Shown here: piece after piece, positions 13,088 through 23,340 of the stretch | Position numbering within the stretch: position 1 is the first letter of the stretch | Layout of the letters: the number at the start of each line of letters is the position of its first letter | Source of the DNA: Pseudeuparius sepicola | Taxonomy: Eukaryota; Arthropoda; Insecta; Coleoptera; Anthribidae | DNA: 64,000 nt | Assembly: GCA_963920635.1 (NCBI GenBank) | Contig: OY987298.1 | Span: 41,633,787-41,697,786 of the forward strand | Direction: 5' to 3' | Notes under the pieces: generated by a model | The model's database searches: none | What the model was told of the DNA's origin: nothing | What the model saw: only the letters and a program-made list of their open reading frames with translations | Position numbers and translations under genes: made by a program

Positions 13088-13523
13088 CAGTGTGTCCCAA
13101 TTTGATACTGGTCATCTTTTTCTTAGAAATGTGTCCTTTCTGGAGCTTTTACGTCAAAATATTATTAAGGAAACTTGATTATCGTGAAAAAAAAAATTTG
13201 ACGTGAAAGCTCCAGAAAGGACACTTTTTTAAGAAAAAAGTGGGAGATAAATCTAAAAATCAAAGTAGGTCTAGACTTTTAAATTTTGCCAATCCACTCA
13301 GTTTTTCATTGTGAACAAGTTTTCTTAATAACACTTTGTCGTAAAAAAATCCCTAATGGGGTTTCTTGAAAATTTGCTATTATAAAAAATCATAGCAGTC
13401 CATGAAATAATTACCCCATATGAGATACTCTTCCTTGGGACTACCAATAAAAAAATAGAGACCATTTGTTTTCCTTGCCTTCATATATTTCTGAAGTGTC
13501 CAGTATCAAATTGGGACACACTG
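13088..13523. mobile_element. Palindromic MITE, CAGTGTGTCCC family, copy 1
   Basis: The termini are inverted repeats (CAGTGTGTCCCAATTTGATA, 25 bp or more) with TA on both sides (13086-13087 and 13524-13525), as expected for Tc1/mariner-type insertion. An inner inverted repeat (TGTCCTTTCTGGAGCTTTTA, repeated inverted near 13200) makes a second stem. No coding sequence. A partial second copy lies at about 27950-28170. Confidence 0.85.
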
Positions 13524-13869
13524 TATTATGTGGTTAAAATTTTGGCAATTATTTCTGGGACGCCCTGTATAAAGAGACAAACACATTATGCCTCGAAAAT
13601 GGAAGACTGAGATTCCACAAATCTTGCTATCTTGAAAGTCAATTTCTTCTCCGCTTCGTCTAGTCTGTCCGTCATTGGACTCTCTTACTCTCAAAATGGT
13701 CGCCAAAGCCTCCCTCTTTTTACTTTCTGTTGAATCACTTTACAAATGTTTGTAAACTTTCGACCACGTGGCACAACTTTCTAAATGTAAAACAGTTTCA
13801 AACCGAACAGACGAAATAGGATTTTCCCGAAAAATGTCGATATCCAAACGAGTTCCAGAAAACTGACAA

Positions 13870-14165
13870 TAATTACCAACTGACCGTTTTCCGGTTGCAT
13901 CGGCGTCAGTCCCCGTATCCGGGCCGCACGTTTTTATCGTCCCTTCTCTGCGCCCTTCCGCTGCGTTGCAGCCTTAACGATGCCACTTAAAAACATCGCT
14001 TTGCATTTATACTGCTCAAAAATTTCACTGGCTAAAAAGGGGGTTTCCCATCCTGTTTGTTTTAGAGGGCTCGCCCGGCGGTATTAGCTTTTATAGTCAC
14101 TTTGGCTTAATAGCAAAGCCGGTATTCCCCATCTAATTGATGGCTGGTCTAAATCTTTTATGGCG
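13870..14165. repeat. GC-richer 0.3-kb repeat, copy 1
   Basis: Homologous to 28990-29293 in the same orientation, by eye roughly 75-80% identical. The best conserved core contains TTAAAAACATCGCTTTGCAT; later come AGTCACTTTGGCTTAATAGC and ATGGCTGGTCTAA. No frame is shared convincingly, so it is more likely a non-coding repeat or a duplicated regulatory region than a gene. Confidence 0.7.
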
Positions 14166-14820
14166 CTGCAGTCCGACTCGATAAAGGGAAGCTCCGCTCC
14201 CTAAAATGAGGCTTACGGACGGGGCTTGGAACTGCGGTAGCGACGATCGTTCGGGTTTCCTTGAGCGGTAGATAAAATTGGGAAGATGTAAGGTGTAGAC
14301 GGCAAAAAGTTGGTTTCCTCGTGGCAGGGAGTATACTCTCTGGCGCGTTAGCAGAATTACTTACAGAAGTTATTTGAGTTGCACCGGCACCGTCGCAATG
14401 TCAAGGCCCGGCAGCTGAAAGCGATGAGTCATGCAAGGGTGGTGGGCCTAAGGCGCAAATTTCAAATTTCAAGATGTCAACTTGGTAAATTTGGTAAAAA
14501 AACACTTTAAAATGATTCTTTAAATATATATCTCATGGTTTTACAACACGGATAATAATCTACGAGAGTGATAAAGTCACATTTTCAATGGCTTTTGGTG
14601 CATTTAGATACCTACCGGTAAAATATTCGTAAATGGCAATTATTTCTTATTTGCGTGCCTAGATGCAACTAAATTCGAATGAATAAAACCATAAAACTTC
14701 CTGATTTCAAGGTGGTTACGTTTAATAACGTAAAATTGTTAGGTATAACACTCTCCAACCTCCAACAGTCCAAAACAAAACCCTGGACCTGGAAGACTGT
14801 GTAGGAACAAAATCTCTTTT
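14166..14820. other. Intergenic before the first twin element
   Basis: No gene or clear repeat is recognised. Similarity to the 28990-29293 flank may extend a little past 14165. Confidence 0.5.
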
Positions 14821-15762
14821 GAGGCTACGATACTTATGAAGTCCGCCCGAAGTGCCCGACTCAATTCAGGACAAACGTCGCTCGATTAGATATGCCTATC
14901 CTTTTCCTTCCTCTAGTCCCCACGACTCCCCACTCCAGCCTGCCCCTTCATAGTGCTACGATTGAGGGGCAGGCCGGCCGTGGGTACTACACTGAGAAAA
15001 ATCTGGCACTTTGTAAAAAAACCCTGTTTAATTCAATATGAGATATTATTCCTCAAACTCAAGCAGAAGCTTTTTTGTAACTAACAATAATCAATTCAAT
15101 TTCAATTGATATTGAATTCTAATGAATAATTTAAATGTAATATTTTATTTCAATAAATAGCGTGTTCTGGAATTGATTCTATAATACTTATTTTCTAAGC
15201 ACATTCTTTTGTCAGAACAACATAACGTTTCATGGTGTTGAATTGAATAGGGATACATTTAACTGTTCATTATACTGAAATTACAACTATTGTCACTGAA
15301 TTTTTGCTGGATTTGTAATACTTAATTGTGGGTACTAATATCAATTATAGCCATTCACTTGCAGTGTTCATTATGACTACGAACGATATAGAGTGTAGGG
15401 TTGATTCAAAACCTTTAATTTGCGATCACTGTGTGCACTCCTAAGTTAACCCCCAGTTAACCCTGAAAAAATCAGCTTGTTTTAAAGAATTTTTTTTTAC
15501 CCTTATAAAGCACTTTAGATAGTGGTGATCTTTTACCTATATCTCGTGAAGTATTGAAGTTAAAAAAAACTTCATGAGGGAAAGTTGTAGAGAACGTAAT
15601 AATGTATACATAAGAAGAAAAAAAATTGTACACATGAGAAGAAAAAAATTTGCAAAAAAATGTTTGCAAAACCACTCCTATTGCGGGGTTCGTAACACGA
15701 CTTCGACGGTGATTTTTTGGGGTTATACTCAGGACGCTACCCACAACCAACCCTGAAAATAT

Positions 15763-16250
15763 CTACCTGTTAAGAATCATTTTTTTTCTACCTCTATAAA
15801 AAAATGACAATTTTCGTGGACTATGATTACTTACATTGATGAATATAAAAGTTGCAATTAAGTTAATTTGTTCATCCAATGAATTATAATGTTTTTTCAG
15901 TTGCTTCTGGGGTACTCTTATATAGTTTGGAGTAGTCTGAGGGTGAGAATTATTATTATTCAAATAAAATAAATTTAATTGTTTAAATAAAACATAAGAT
16001 ATTTTAAAACCGAGGTTATGCTTTCATTGTAGTATGCCAATTTTAGTATCGAAGTGACAATAGGTCTTCTTAACGGAAATTCAAACTATTTTAAACTTAT
16101 TGGTTCATCTGCAATTACGTCAAAAGTATAGATTATATTGTTGGGACCACATGGATTTGCTTGTATATTTAAAGTAGGTAATGGAAAAGTGACTATATAC
16201 ACGAACTCACTAAAATCACAACAGTCTTTTTTTCCTGTGTAGACGTGTAG
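15763..16250 (-). pseudogene. Unknown conserved frame in twin element A
   Basis: The minus strand encodes a broken protein of unknown function. From about 16240 one frame runs through YTGKKDCCDFSEF and FDVIADEPISLK to a TAG stop at 16086-16088. It then continues LAYYNESITSVLKYLMFYLN, shifts frame, and gives NNNNSHPQTTPNYIRVPQKQ and then KHYNSLDEQ, ending at 15763. Copy B shows the same peptides and the same TAG (20525-20527). A diverged relative on the + strand at 47375-47546 keeps the NNNSH/TPN block and an upstream hydrophobic segment. The shared stop may mark a splice junction or decay before duplication. I do not recognise the family. Conservation across three copies supports past coding function. 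Confidence 0.5.
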
Positions 16251-16962
16251 ATAATATGAAATAATAACTCGGGTGCCGGCCGCCGCCGACGGCCGCCGAC
16301 GGCCGCCGACGGGTCACACGAGTCTCGCCGATGCCGACGAAGAAGCGCGAATATATATTTTAAAAACGGCGGTGGGCTGTTTGCTTTATTGCAAAAATTA
16401 TATTTTTTGGGAGTTATTCAGGGCGTTCACTTTTCGTTGGCAACACACTGCATAGCTTTTTGGCGTCGAAGCAATTTTACTATTATTTTTCATATCAGCA
16501 AAGGTGCATGCTATGAAGGGTTCGTGTATAAAAAAACTTCTGTAATTGCTCAATTATAAAATCTAAATTAACGATTCGATTACCGAATTCTTCTTGAACC
16601 ACATTAGGGTCAGTTGAACATCTATTAATGTTTGATTGGATAATTGTTCTGCATAATAGTGTTGCTACGACTAAAAAAGTGCGTCTAAAGTCTACTTCTT
16701 TAAAATGTTTTATATAACTAGTAGGTATTCCATATTTACATTTGTGTAATAATAAATTAATCTAACTAAAAACTTTCTACACTGTAAGAGTTCACTTTAG
16801 AGGGATTAGAGTGAATAGGCCATATTATATCACAACGGTTTCGTTAATCTATAAAATTACATCCTCAAGGACTAATTTATAGAGTTACGAAACTGGTCTC
16901 CCTTTTTAAATAAAGTAATAGTTGTGAGATAATTGGAGCTATTAATTTCTAATCCCTTGTAA

Positions 16963-17317
16963 ATGTTCCATTCAAAGCCCTGTTTTTCCCAGAAAGTTTG
17001 TTTCCCAAACCCTATGCACCTGCAGTACTACTTATACCTAAATCCGAATAAGTGTGCAAAATGCAAAATATGTAGGTACCCCTCTCTCAAATTCTGGAAA
17101 CCATATTAGGTACCTACGGGAATAAAAGCACTCAAGCCCACAAATTACTCCTATTGGTTTCACTCCATGTGACTGTTGTGACATCATTATCAAACATTAT
17201 AGGTATTCTTGCCCTGACTGCGGTTCAGTTTCAGAACCTTATTCTGACAAATCTGAATTATCGAACATCCTAGAAAATGTATTAAAATGTCATAAATTCG
17301 ACAGACTGGAACAATAA
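16963..17317 (+). pseudogene. Cysteine-rich frame in twin element A (broken)
   Basis: This is the counterpart of the intact 116-codon frame at 21645-21995 in copy B. From the ATG at 16963 it reads through CFSQKVCF and NKCAKCKIC to a stop 48 codons in. Downstream, in a shifted frame, CDCCDIIIKHYRYSCPDC and the C-terminus CHKFDRLEQ reappear. Relative to copy B the first part has two in-frame indels (a 6-bp and a 3-bp change), while later indels of 10 and 4 bp break the frame. Function is unknown; the cysteine pairs suggest a metal-binding fold. Confidence 0.5.
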
Positions 17318-17684
17318 AATGTACTATTTTTATTTTGCCCGATTTTCAACTCCAATAACTTTCGAACAATCTTCTAACGAAGTTTCTAAAACTGACTGGA
17401 TATCAGAATTATTATCGTTCCCTCTGGAAAGTATATAAATTAGCTTTTATCATGCAGCGATTTACATAGGAATTCGTTTTCAAAAAATGCTTCACATGAC
17501 CCATTTATTTGGCAAAATTATTACTTGTACCTATCACATTTTTAAAGTAAAAATCAAGCGCACAATTTGGTCTAGAATTTAAATTTACTCTTTTTGCACG
17601 ACCAGGCCATTTTATGCCCTAGGGATTAAACCATTTTACACAAAAGCAAAAAGTAGGTACTTTGTGAATAATAATTATTTATTT

Positions 17685-18114
17685 TCTAAAATTTATTTGT
17701 GAGATCCATTTAATTTTTAATCGGGTTTTTCGCCACCAAACTGATCGAAGGACAACTTTTTCAAGTTGCCTGGAAAATTCATAAATTCTTAACAGTGAAT
17801 GAACGAAACTTTAAACGTGTAACTCAAAAAATAACTTCAACAAATTTGTTTTCTGAGCTTTCGAAGAATAAATCTTCCAATCTTCCTCCTTTCTCAAAGA
17901 TCATGCCACGTCTGAAGTGGCATGATCTTTGAGAAAGGAGGAAGATTTATTCTCCGAAAGCTCAGAAAACAAATTTGTTGAAGTTATTTTTTGAGTTACA
18001 CGTTTAAAGTTTCGTTCATTCACTGTTAAGAATTTATGAATTTTCCAGGCAACTTGAAAAAGTTGTCCTTCGATCAGTTTGGTGGCGAAAAACTCAATTA
18101 AAAATTAAATGGAT
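17685..18114. mobile_element. Recent palindromic insertion with 16-bp target duplication
   Basis: Two arms of about 205 bp (17704-17908 and 17910-18114) are nearly perfect inverted copies, starting ATCCATTTAATTTTTAAT. A 19-bp unpaired tail lies at the left. The target string TAATAATTATTTATTT flanks both sides (17669-17684 and 18115-18130). It occurs only once, uninterrupted, at the matching place in copy B (22371-22386), so copy B is the empty site. No coding frame. A 16-bp duplication is longer than usual for common DNA transposons, so the insertion mechanism is unclear. Confidence 0.85.
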
Positions 18115-18825
18115 TAATAATTATTTATTTATAATTCCTGGAGGAATAATAATAATGAGTATTATTATATGCCAGTCGACATACATAATGTCGCGGTAGA
18201 AAATATTTTCTTCGGGTACTCGGAAATATAAATATTTGCTAACACACCAACATTCAAAACAAGCGAAACACAAATAAGGGAGACTGAGACTAATAAAATG
18301 AAAAATGAACCATCTGATATCGATTGAAAGTTCCCCTGACGTGGTTTCCGAGCCCGGTGAGGTACGCCGAAGTAGGGGGAAGTAGGGGAACCACGAGTTC
18401 CAGCGAACGCCCGCCCGCCCGCCTATCTCCGTACGTCTAATTCCTGCTCGAATGGCCAATTCACGGATCATTTTATTGCCGGGCAATGGGTTCGTAGTTT
18501 TCAAATCATAGCCAAACGAACAAACGTATCGACTTGAAAGTAGTCTTAAAATAATGTTATCGAATGCCTCAATCGTCGTTGTGTCTTTCGAATTATTTTT
18601 GAGCGGCGGAAATACTCGAAATTCTTAACCGAATATAGTCGAATTTCGGGTATGTTTGGCATTTTTTTTCACAGTGTCGCATTAGTCCTGCACAGTTCGT
18701 GATACACAACGACGATTCTTCGTAGTTTTATCTAAGCCACAAAAAAAAATCAAGTGAAAATATTAAGAAATGCAAGTAGGAGATGTAAACTACGAAACCC
18801 TTGAAAATGGGGGGTATCGTAGCGC

Positions 18826-19277
18826 CTTAGGATTACTTACAAACTTGAGGTTTAGTTTTAAACTCGCAGAAAGAATACTTAGAAAGTATCCTATACAATT
18901 AATGCAGAAATTCAATTAATTCTTAATTCTTTCCATGAAAAATTTTACATTTTATCGTCGATCTTCTTCAATCAACGATTTTATATAATAAAGACAGCAA
19001 ATTTTTTTGACATATATTTACTAATAGTGTTTTGTTTAAATTTATTTTGTCATATATCAAAAATATTTTTATTGGTTAAAAAGCCGAAAATTCTTTTAAA
19101 AAAACTTGTCACTGTGACTGGACATGTGTACAGTGTGATGTTATAGAAAATAGGACTAAACGAAATCTTAAAAAATTATTATCCCATTGTAAACAAATAT
19201 GTATACAGGGTGAGTCACATCTAAAGGCAGAGCCGAAAACACAAGGTAGAATTCGCTAAAATAAGCACATATGCTTA
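18826..19277. other. Spacer between the twin elements
   Basis: AT-rich with no gene. It has a TE end of the CAGGGTG type (ACAGGGTGAGTCACATC at 19205). Confidence 0.6.
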
Positions 19278-20258
19278 TTAAGAGGCTACGATACTTATGA
19301 AATCCGCCTCAAGTGCCCGACTCAATTCAGGACAAACGTCGCTCGATTAGATATGCCTATCCTTTTCCTTCCTCTGGTCCCCACGACTCCCCACTCCAGC
19401 CTGCCCCTTCATAGTGCTACGATTGAGGGGCAGCCGGTCGTAGTTACTACACTGAGAAAAATCTGTCATTTTGTAAAAAAACCCTGTTTAATTCAATATG
19501 AGATATTATTCCTCAAACTCAAGCAGAAGCTTTTTTGTAACTAACAATAATCAATTCAATGACAATTGATATTGAATTCTAATGAATAATTTAAATGTAA
19601 TATTTTATTTCAATAAATAGGATGTTCTGGAATTGATTCTACAATATCTCTTTTCTAAGCACATTCTTTTGTCAGAACAACATAACATAACGTTTCATGG
19701 TGTTGAATTGAATAGGGGTACATTTGACTGTTCATTATACTGAAATTACAACTACTGTCACTGAATTTTTGCTGAATTTGTAATAATTGTGGGTACTAAT
19801 ATCAATTATAATTATTAGTAATATATAATATTATTGCCTAAATAATAAGCAAATGATGTGTAAAATGCAAATCAAGTTGCTAGTGTAGCAACTTATAATT
19901 GACAAAACAGAAATGTAGCAGATGAGATCATTAAATTAATAACGTTTAATATTAGTGAATACAAGTTCTAGTAACCCCCAGTTTGTTAATAGCCATTCAC
20001 TTGCACAGTGTTCATTATGACTACGAACGATATAAAATGTAGGGTTGATTCAAAACCTTTGCGATCATTAATTTGCGATCATTGATTTTGGTAAATTACT
20101 CAGTCAAGGTCACAGCTTTTTTTACTAACGTGTTTGTAATAGGATATTAGTTCAGTCGAGTAAAAAGTACTTGATTCAATCTAACTTGTATTTGACATGA
20201 ATTCTAATATGAAAATTCTAAGAATTTCTTGAATACCATAAAAATTGAAAAACATGAT

Positions 20259-20640
20259 TTATTGATTATATTGATGAATATCTATAAAAGTTGCAATTAA
20301 GTTGTTTTGTTCATCCAATGAATTATAATGTTTTTTCAGTTGCTTCTGGGGTACTCTTAGATAGTTTGGAGTAGTCTGAGGGTGAGAATTATTATTATTT
20401 AAATAAAATAAATTTAATTGTTTAAATAAAACATGAGACATTTTAAAACCGAGGTTATGCTTTCATTGTAGTATGCCAATTTTAGTATCGAAGTGACAAT
20501 ACGTCTTCTTAACGGAAATTTAAACTATTTTAAACTTATTGGTTCATCTGCAATTATGTACGTCAAAAGTATAGATTAGATTAGAAAAGTGACTATATAC
20601 ACGAACTCACTAAAATCACAACAGTCTTTTTTTCCTGTGT
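20259..20640 (-). pseudogene. Unknown conserved frame in twin element B
   Basis: Equivalent of 15763-16250. It keeps YTGKKDCCDFSEFVYIVTF, LAYYNESITSVLKCLMFYLN and NNNNSHPQTTPNYLRVPQKQ followed by KHYNSLDEQ. The same TAG as in copy A lies at 20525-20527, and a deletion removes the LNIQANPCGPNN part. The final piece is an open frame at 20259-20441 with a methionine at 20441. Function and family are unknown. Confidence 0.5.
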
Positions 20641-21644
20641 AGATAATATGAAATAATAAGTCAGGTGCCGGCCGCCGCCGACGGGTCACACGAGTCTCGC
20701 CGATGCCGACGAAGAAGCGCGAATATTTAAAAAACGACGGTGGCCTGTTTGCTTTATTGCAAAAATGACATTTTTTGGGAGTTATAGAAGGCGTTCACTT
20801 TTCGTTGGCAACACACTGCATAGCTTTTTGGCGTCGAAGCAATTTTACTATTATTTTTCATATCAGCAAACGTGCATAGGTACTTTGAAGAGTTCGTGTA
20901 TAAAAAACTTCTGTAATTGCTCAATTATAAAATCTAAATTAACGATTCGATTACCGAATTCTTCTTGAACCACGTTAGGGTCAGTTGAACATCTATCAAT
21001 GTTTGATTGGATAATTATTGTTCTGCATAATAGTGTTGTTACGACTAAAAAAGTGCGTCTAAACTCTACTTCTATAAAATGTTTTATATACTTAGTATTC
21101 CATATTTATATTTGTGTAATAATAAATAAATCTAACTGAAAACTTTCTACACTGTAAGAGCAGTGTCCAGAGATATACTTTCTAGACTACTGGTAAGAGT
21201 TCACTTTAGAGGGATTAGAGTGAATAGGCCATAGGTATAATATTATATCACAACTATGATTTGTTTATTTAAAAACAGTAAGCGGTTTCGTTAATCTATA
21301 AAATTACATCATCAATGATTACAATATAAGATTTAAAAAAGTAAATAAATAAAGGATAATCACTTATAGTCCAAGAGCTTGCAGGAAATTTGAAGGAAAT
21401 ACTTGAAAAAAGATTATAATTATGTAAATGTTTTTAATTGTTTCAACTTTGACTTGTGGCTGAATGTATATATTTAAAATATATAATGGCTAGGTAAGTA
21501 AAGGTTCTTTATTTATTTATACATATACCTACTACCTGCCCTGAGGATATAGGTAAATTTATAGAGTTGCGAAACCGGTCTCCGTTTTTAAATAAAGTAA
21601 TAGTTTTGAGATAATAGGAGCTATTAATTTCTAATCCCTTGTAA

Positions 21645-21995
21645 ATGATTCATTCAAAGCCCTGTTTTTCCCAGAAAGTTTGTTTCTCAAACCCTATGCA
21701 CCTGCACTTATACCTAAATCCGAATAATAAGTGTGCAAAATGCAAAATATGTGTTAGTACCCTAGTACCCCTCTCTCAAATTCTGGGAATCATATTAGGT
21801 ACGGGAATAAAAGCACACAAGCCCACAAATTACTCCTATTGGTTTCACTGTGACTGTTGCAACATCATTATCAAACATTATAGGTATTCTTGCAATGATT
21901 GCCGTTCAGTTTCAGAACCTTCTGACAAATCTGAATTATCGAACATCCTAAAAAATGTATTAAAATGTCATAAATTCGACAGACTGGAACAATAA
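21645..21995 (+). CDS. Hypothetical 116-aa cysteine-rich protein of twin element B
   Basis: The frame is open from ATG to TAA. Cysteines occur as CAKCKIC (about residues 36-42), HCDCC (about 69-73) and CNDC (about 88-91). They are preceded by an HLHLYL stretch, and the protein ends CHKFDRLEQ. The arrangement resembles small zinc-binding modules in a general way, but no named domain can be assigned. Copy A keeps the first ATG, the CAKCKIC motif and the CDCC/CPDC block despite frameshifts. In-frame indels in the first third argue for past selection on the protein. There is no visible promoter, and it may be one exon of a larger gene. Whether it is translated is unknown. Confidence 0.4.
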   Translation: MIHSKPCFSQKVCFSNPMHLHLYLNPNNKCAKCKICVSTLVPLSQILGIILGTGIKAHKPTNYSYWFHCDCCNIIIKHYRYSCNDCRSVSEPSDKSELSNILKNVLKCHKFDRLEQ

Positions 21996-22955
21996 AACGT
22001 ACCTTCTATTTTTATTTTGCCCGATTTTCAACTCAAATGACTTTCGAACAATCTTCTAACGAAGAAGTTTCTAAAACTGACTGGGTGTCAGAATTATTAT
22101 CGTTCCCTCTGGAAAGTATATAAATTAGCTTTTATCATGCAGCGATTTGACACAATAATCGTATTACATAGGATATTATTCGTTTTCAAAAAATGCTTCA
22201 TATCACCCATTTATTTGACAAAAATATTACTTGTACCTATCACATTTTTAAAGTAAAAATCAAGCGCACAATTTGGTCTAGAATTTAAATTTACTCTTTT
22301 TGCACGACCAGGCCATTTTATGCCCTAGGGATTAAACCATTTTACACAAAAGCAAAAAGTACTTTGTGAATAATAATTATTTATTTATTATTCCTGGAGG
22401 AATAATAATAATGAGTACTATTATATGCCAGTCGACATACATAATGTAATGTTCTAACATTCAAAACAAGCGAAACACAAATAAGGGAGACAGACTAATA
22501 AAATGAAAAATGAAACATCTGATATCGATTGAAAGTTCCCCTGACGTGGTTCCCGAGCCCGGTGAAGTAGGCCGAAGTAGGGGGAGTAGGGGAACAACCA
22601 TTTTATTGCCGGGCAATGAGTTCGTAGTTTTCAAATCATAGCCAAACGAACAAACGTATCGACTTGAAAGTAGTCTTAAAATAATGTTATCGAATGCCTC
22701 AATCGTCGTTGTGTCTTTCGAATTATTTTTGAGCGGCGGAAATACTCGAAATTCTTAACCGAATATAGTCGAATTTCGGGTATGTTTGGCATTTTTTTAA
22801 CAGTGTCGCATTAGTCCTGCACAGTTCGTGATACACAACGACGATTCTTCATAGTTTTATCTAAGCCACACAAAAAAATCAAGTGAAAATATTAAGAAAT
22901 GCAAGTAGGAGATGTAAACTACGAAACCCTTGAAAATAGGGGGTATCGTAGCGCC

Positions 22956-23056
22956 TTAACCCACTTTTCCATTAAAATGGGGTCTTTAAGGAGGAAACAC
23001 TTTAGGATCGCCTTTGTAGTTTCCCTTGCAGTTGGGAACGGACACGTCCACGGCAT
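22956..23056 (-). pseudogene. THAP-domain N-terminus, truncated
   Basis: On the minus strand an ATG at 23054-23056 begins MPWTC; after a one-base shift the frame gives VPNCKGNYKGDPKV, and after a second shift LKDPILMEKW. This matches the start of the THAP zinc finger (C2CH type), including the first two cysteines (TC and NC) and the following basic/aromatic stretch. THAP domains occur in host regulators and in P-element and Kolobok transposases; the fragment is too short to choose. The gene stops at the TTAA where twin element B is inserted, and I did not find its continuation beyond 19277. Two frameshifts plus the truncation make it a pseudogene. Confidence 0.6.
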
Positions 23057-23340
23057 GATTTAAATAAATCCGAAACTATAGACACAACCTAAAACCTATA
23101 AACTAAAATTTAATTTTAATCACTTTATTCTGAATCACTGCTGTTTTACCTCCTTGTTAATATTATCCTTATCCTATATTACGAAAAAACTCAACACACA
23201 ATAAATACAACAAACGTTCTTTAAAACAGGAAAATCGCCAGACAAGTAAATGTAAACAACTACAAAAAGCTACCTCCCTGTGATGACGTAGTGACGTTTC
23301 GCGTCGCCAGCTGGCAGGCCTTTATCATTGCGACGGTACC
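23057..23340 (-). promoter_or_regulatory. Possible 5' leader/promoter of the THAP fragment
   Basis: The minus strand upstream of the THAP ATG has a GC-richer block with CRE-like TACGTCATCAC and GACGCGAAACGTCACTAC (about 23280-23310), followed by a leader without long frames. This would fit a compact promoter and 5' UTR. It is inference from position and composition only. Confidence 0.3.

Larger units (their letters stand above)
10436..13567. mobile_element. Possible CAGGGTG-ended element with nested repeats
   Basis: The left end (CAGGGTGTCCCAGAAATA, then GCCAAAATTT and AACCACGTA) is matched in inverted orientation at 13522-13567, with TA outside both ends. The inverted match is roughly 45 bp. 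If the two ends belong together the element is 3.1 kb and now contains the 10899-12211 repeat and the 13088-13523 MITE. No transposase was recognised. Two independent solo ends remain possible. Confidence 0.45.
14821..18825. mobile_element. Twin element copy A, 4.0 kb, inverted ends
   Basis: This unit is repeated in direct orientation at 19282-22955, at high identity over most of its length. Both copies begin GAGGCTACGATACTTATGAA and end GGTATCGTAGCGCC, so the ends form a short inverted repeat around GCTACGATAC. Copy A is flanked by TTTT and TTAG, where copy B has TTAA on both sides; these may be mutated TTAA sites. The element carries a minus-strand frame (15763-16250), a + strand cysteine-rich frame (16963-17317) and a later palindromic insertion (17685-18114). 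It also has a 10-bp GC repeat, GGCCGCCGAC, in about three copies near 16280-16312 that copy B does not have expanded. TTAA targets are used by the piggyBac and Kolobok superfamilies, but no transposase was recognised. The superfamily is unknown. Confidence 0.85.
19282..22955. mobile_element. Twin element copy B, 3.7 kb, TTAA-flanked
   Basis: Same family as copy A, with TTAA on both sides (19278-19281 and 22956-22959), as expected for a TTAA target duplication. Copy B holds about 175 bp absent from A (19814-19988). It differs from A in the segment matching 15425-15830, and it lacks the 17685-18114 insertion. Its + strand cysteine-rich frame is intact. The right end sits inside the THAP-like fragment at 22956-23056, so this insertion is younger than that fragment. 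No transposase was found, so the element is probably non-autonomous or a derivative of an unknown autonomous element. Confidence 0.88.

Noticed and set aside
18121..18504. 127-codon open frame on the minus strand in twin element A
   Set aside because: It starts at the edge of the target duplication, and copy B lacks part of the sequence, so the frame is not conserved.
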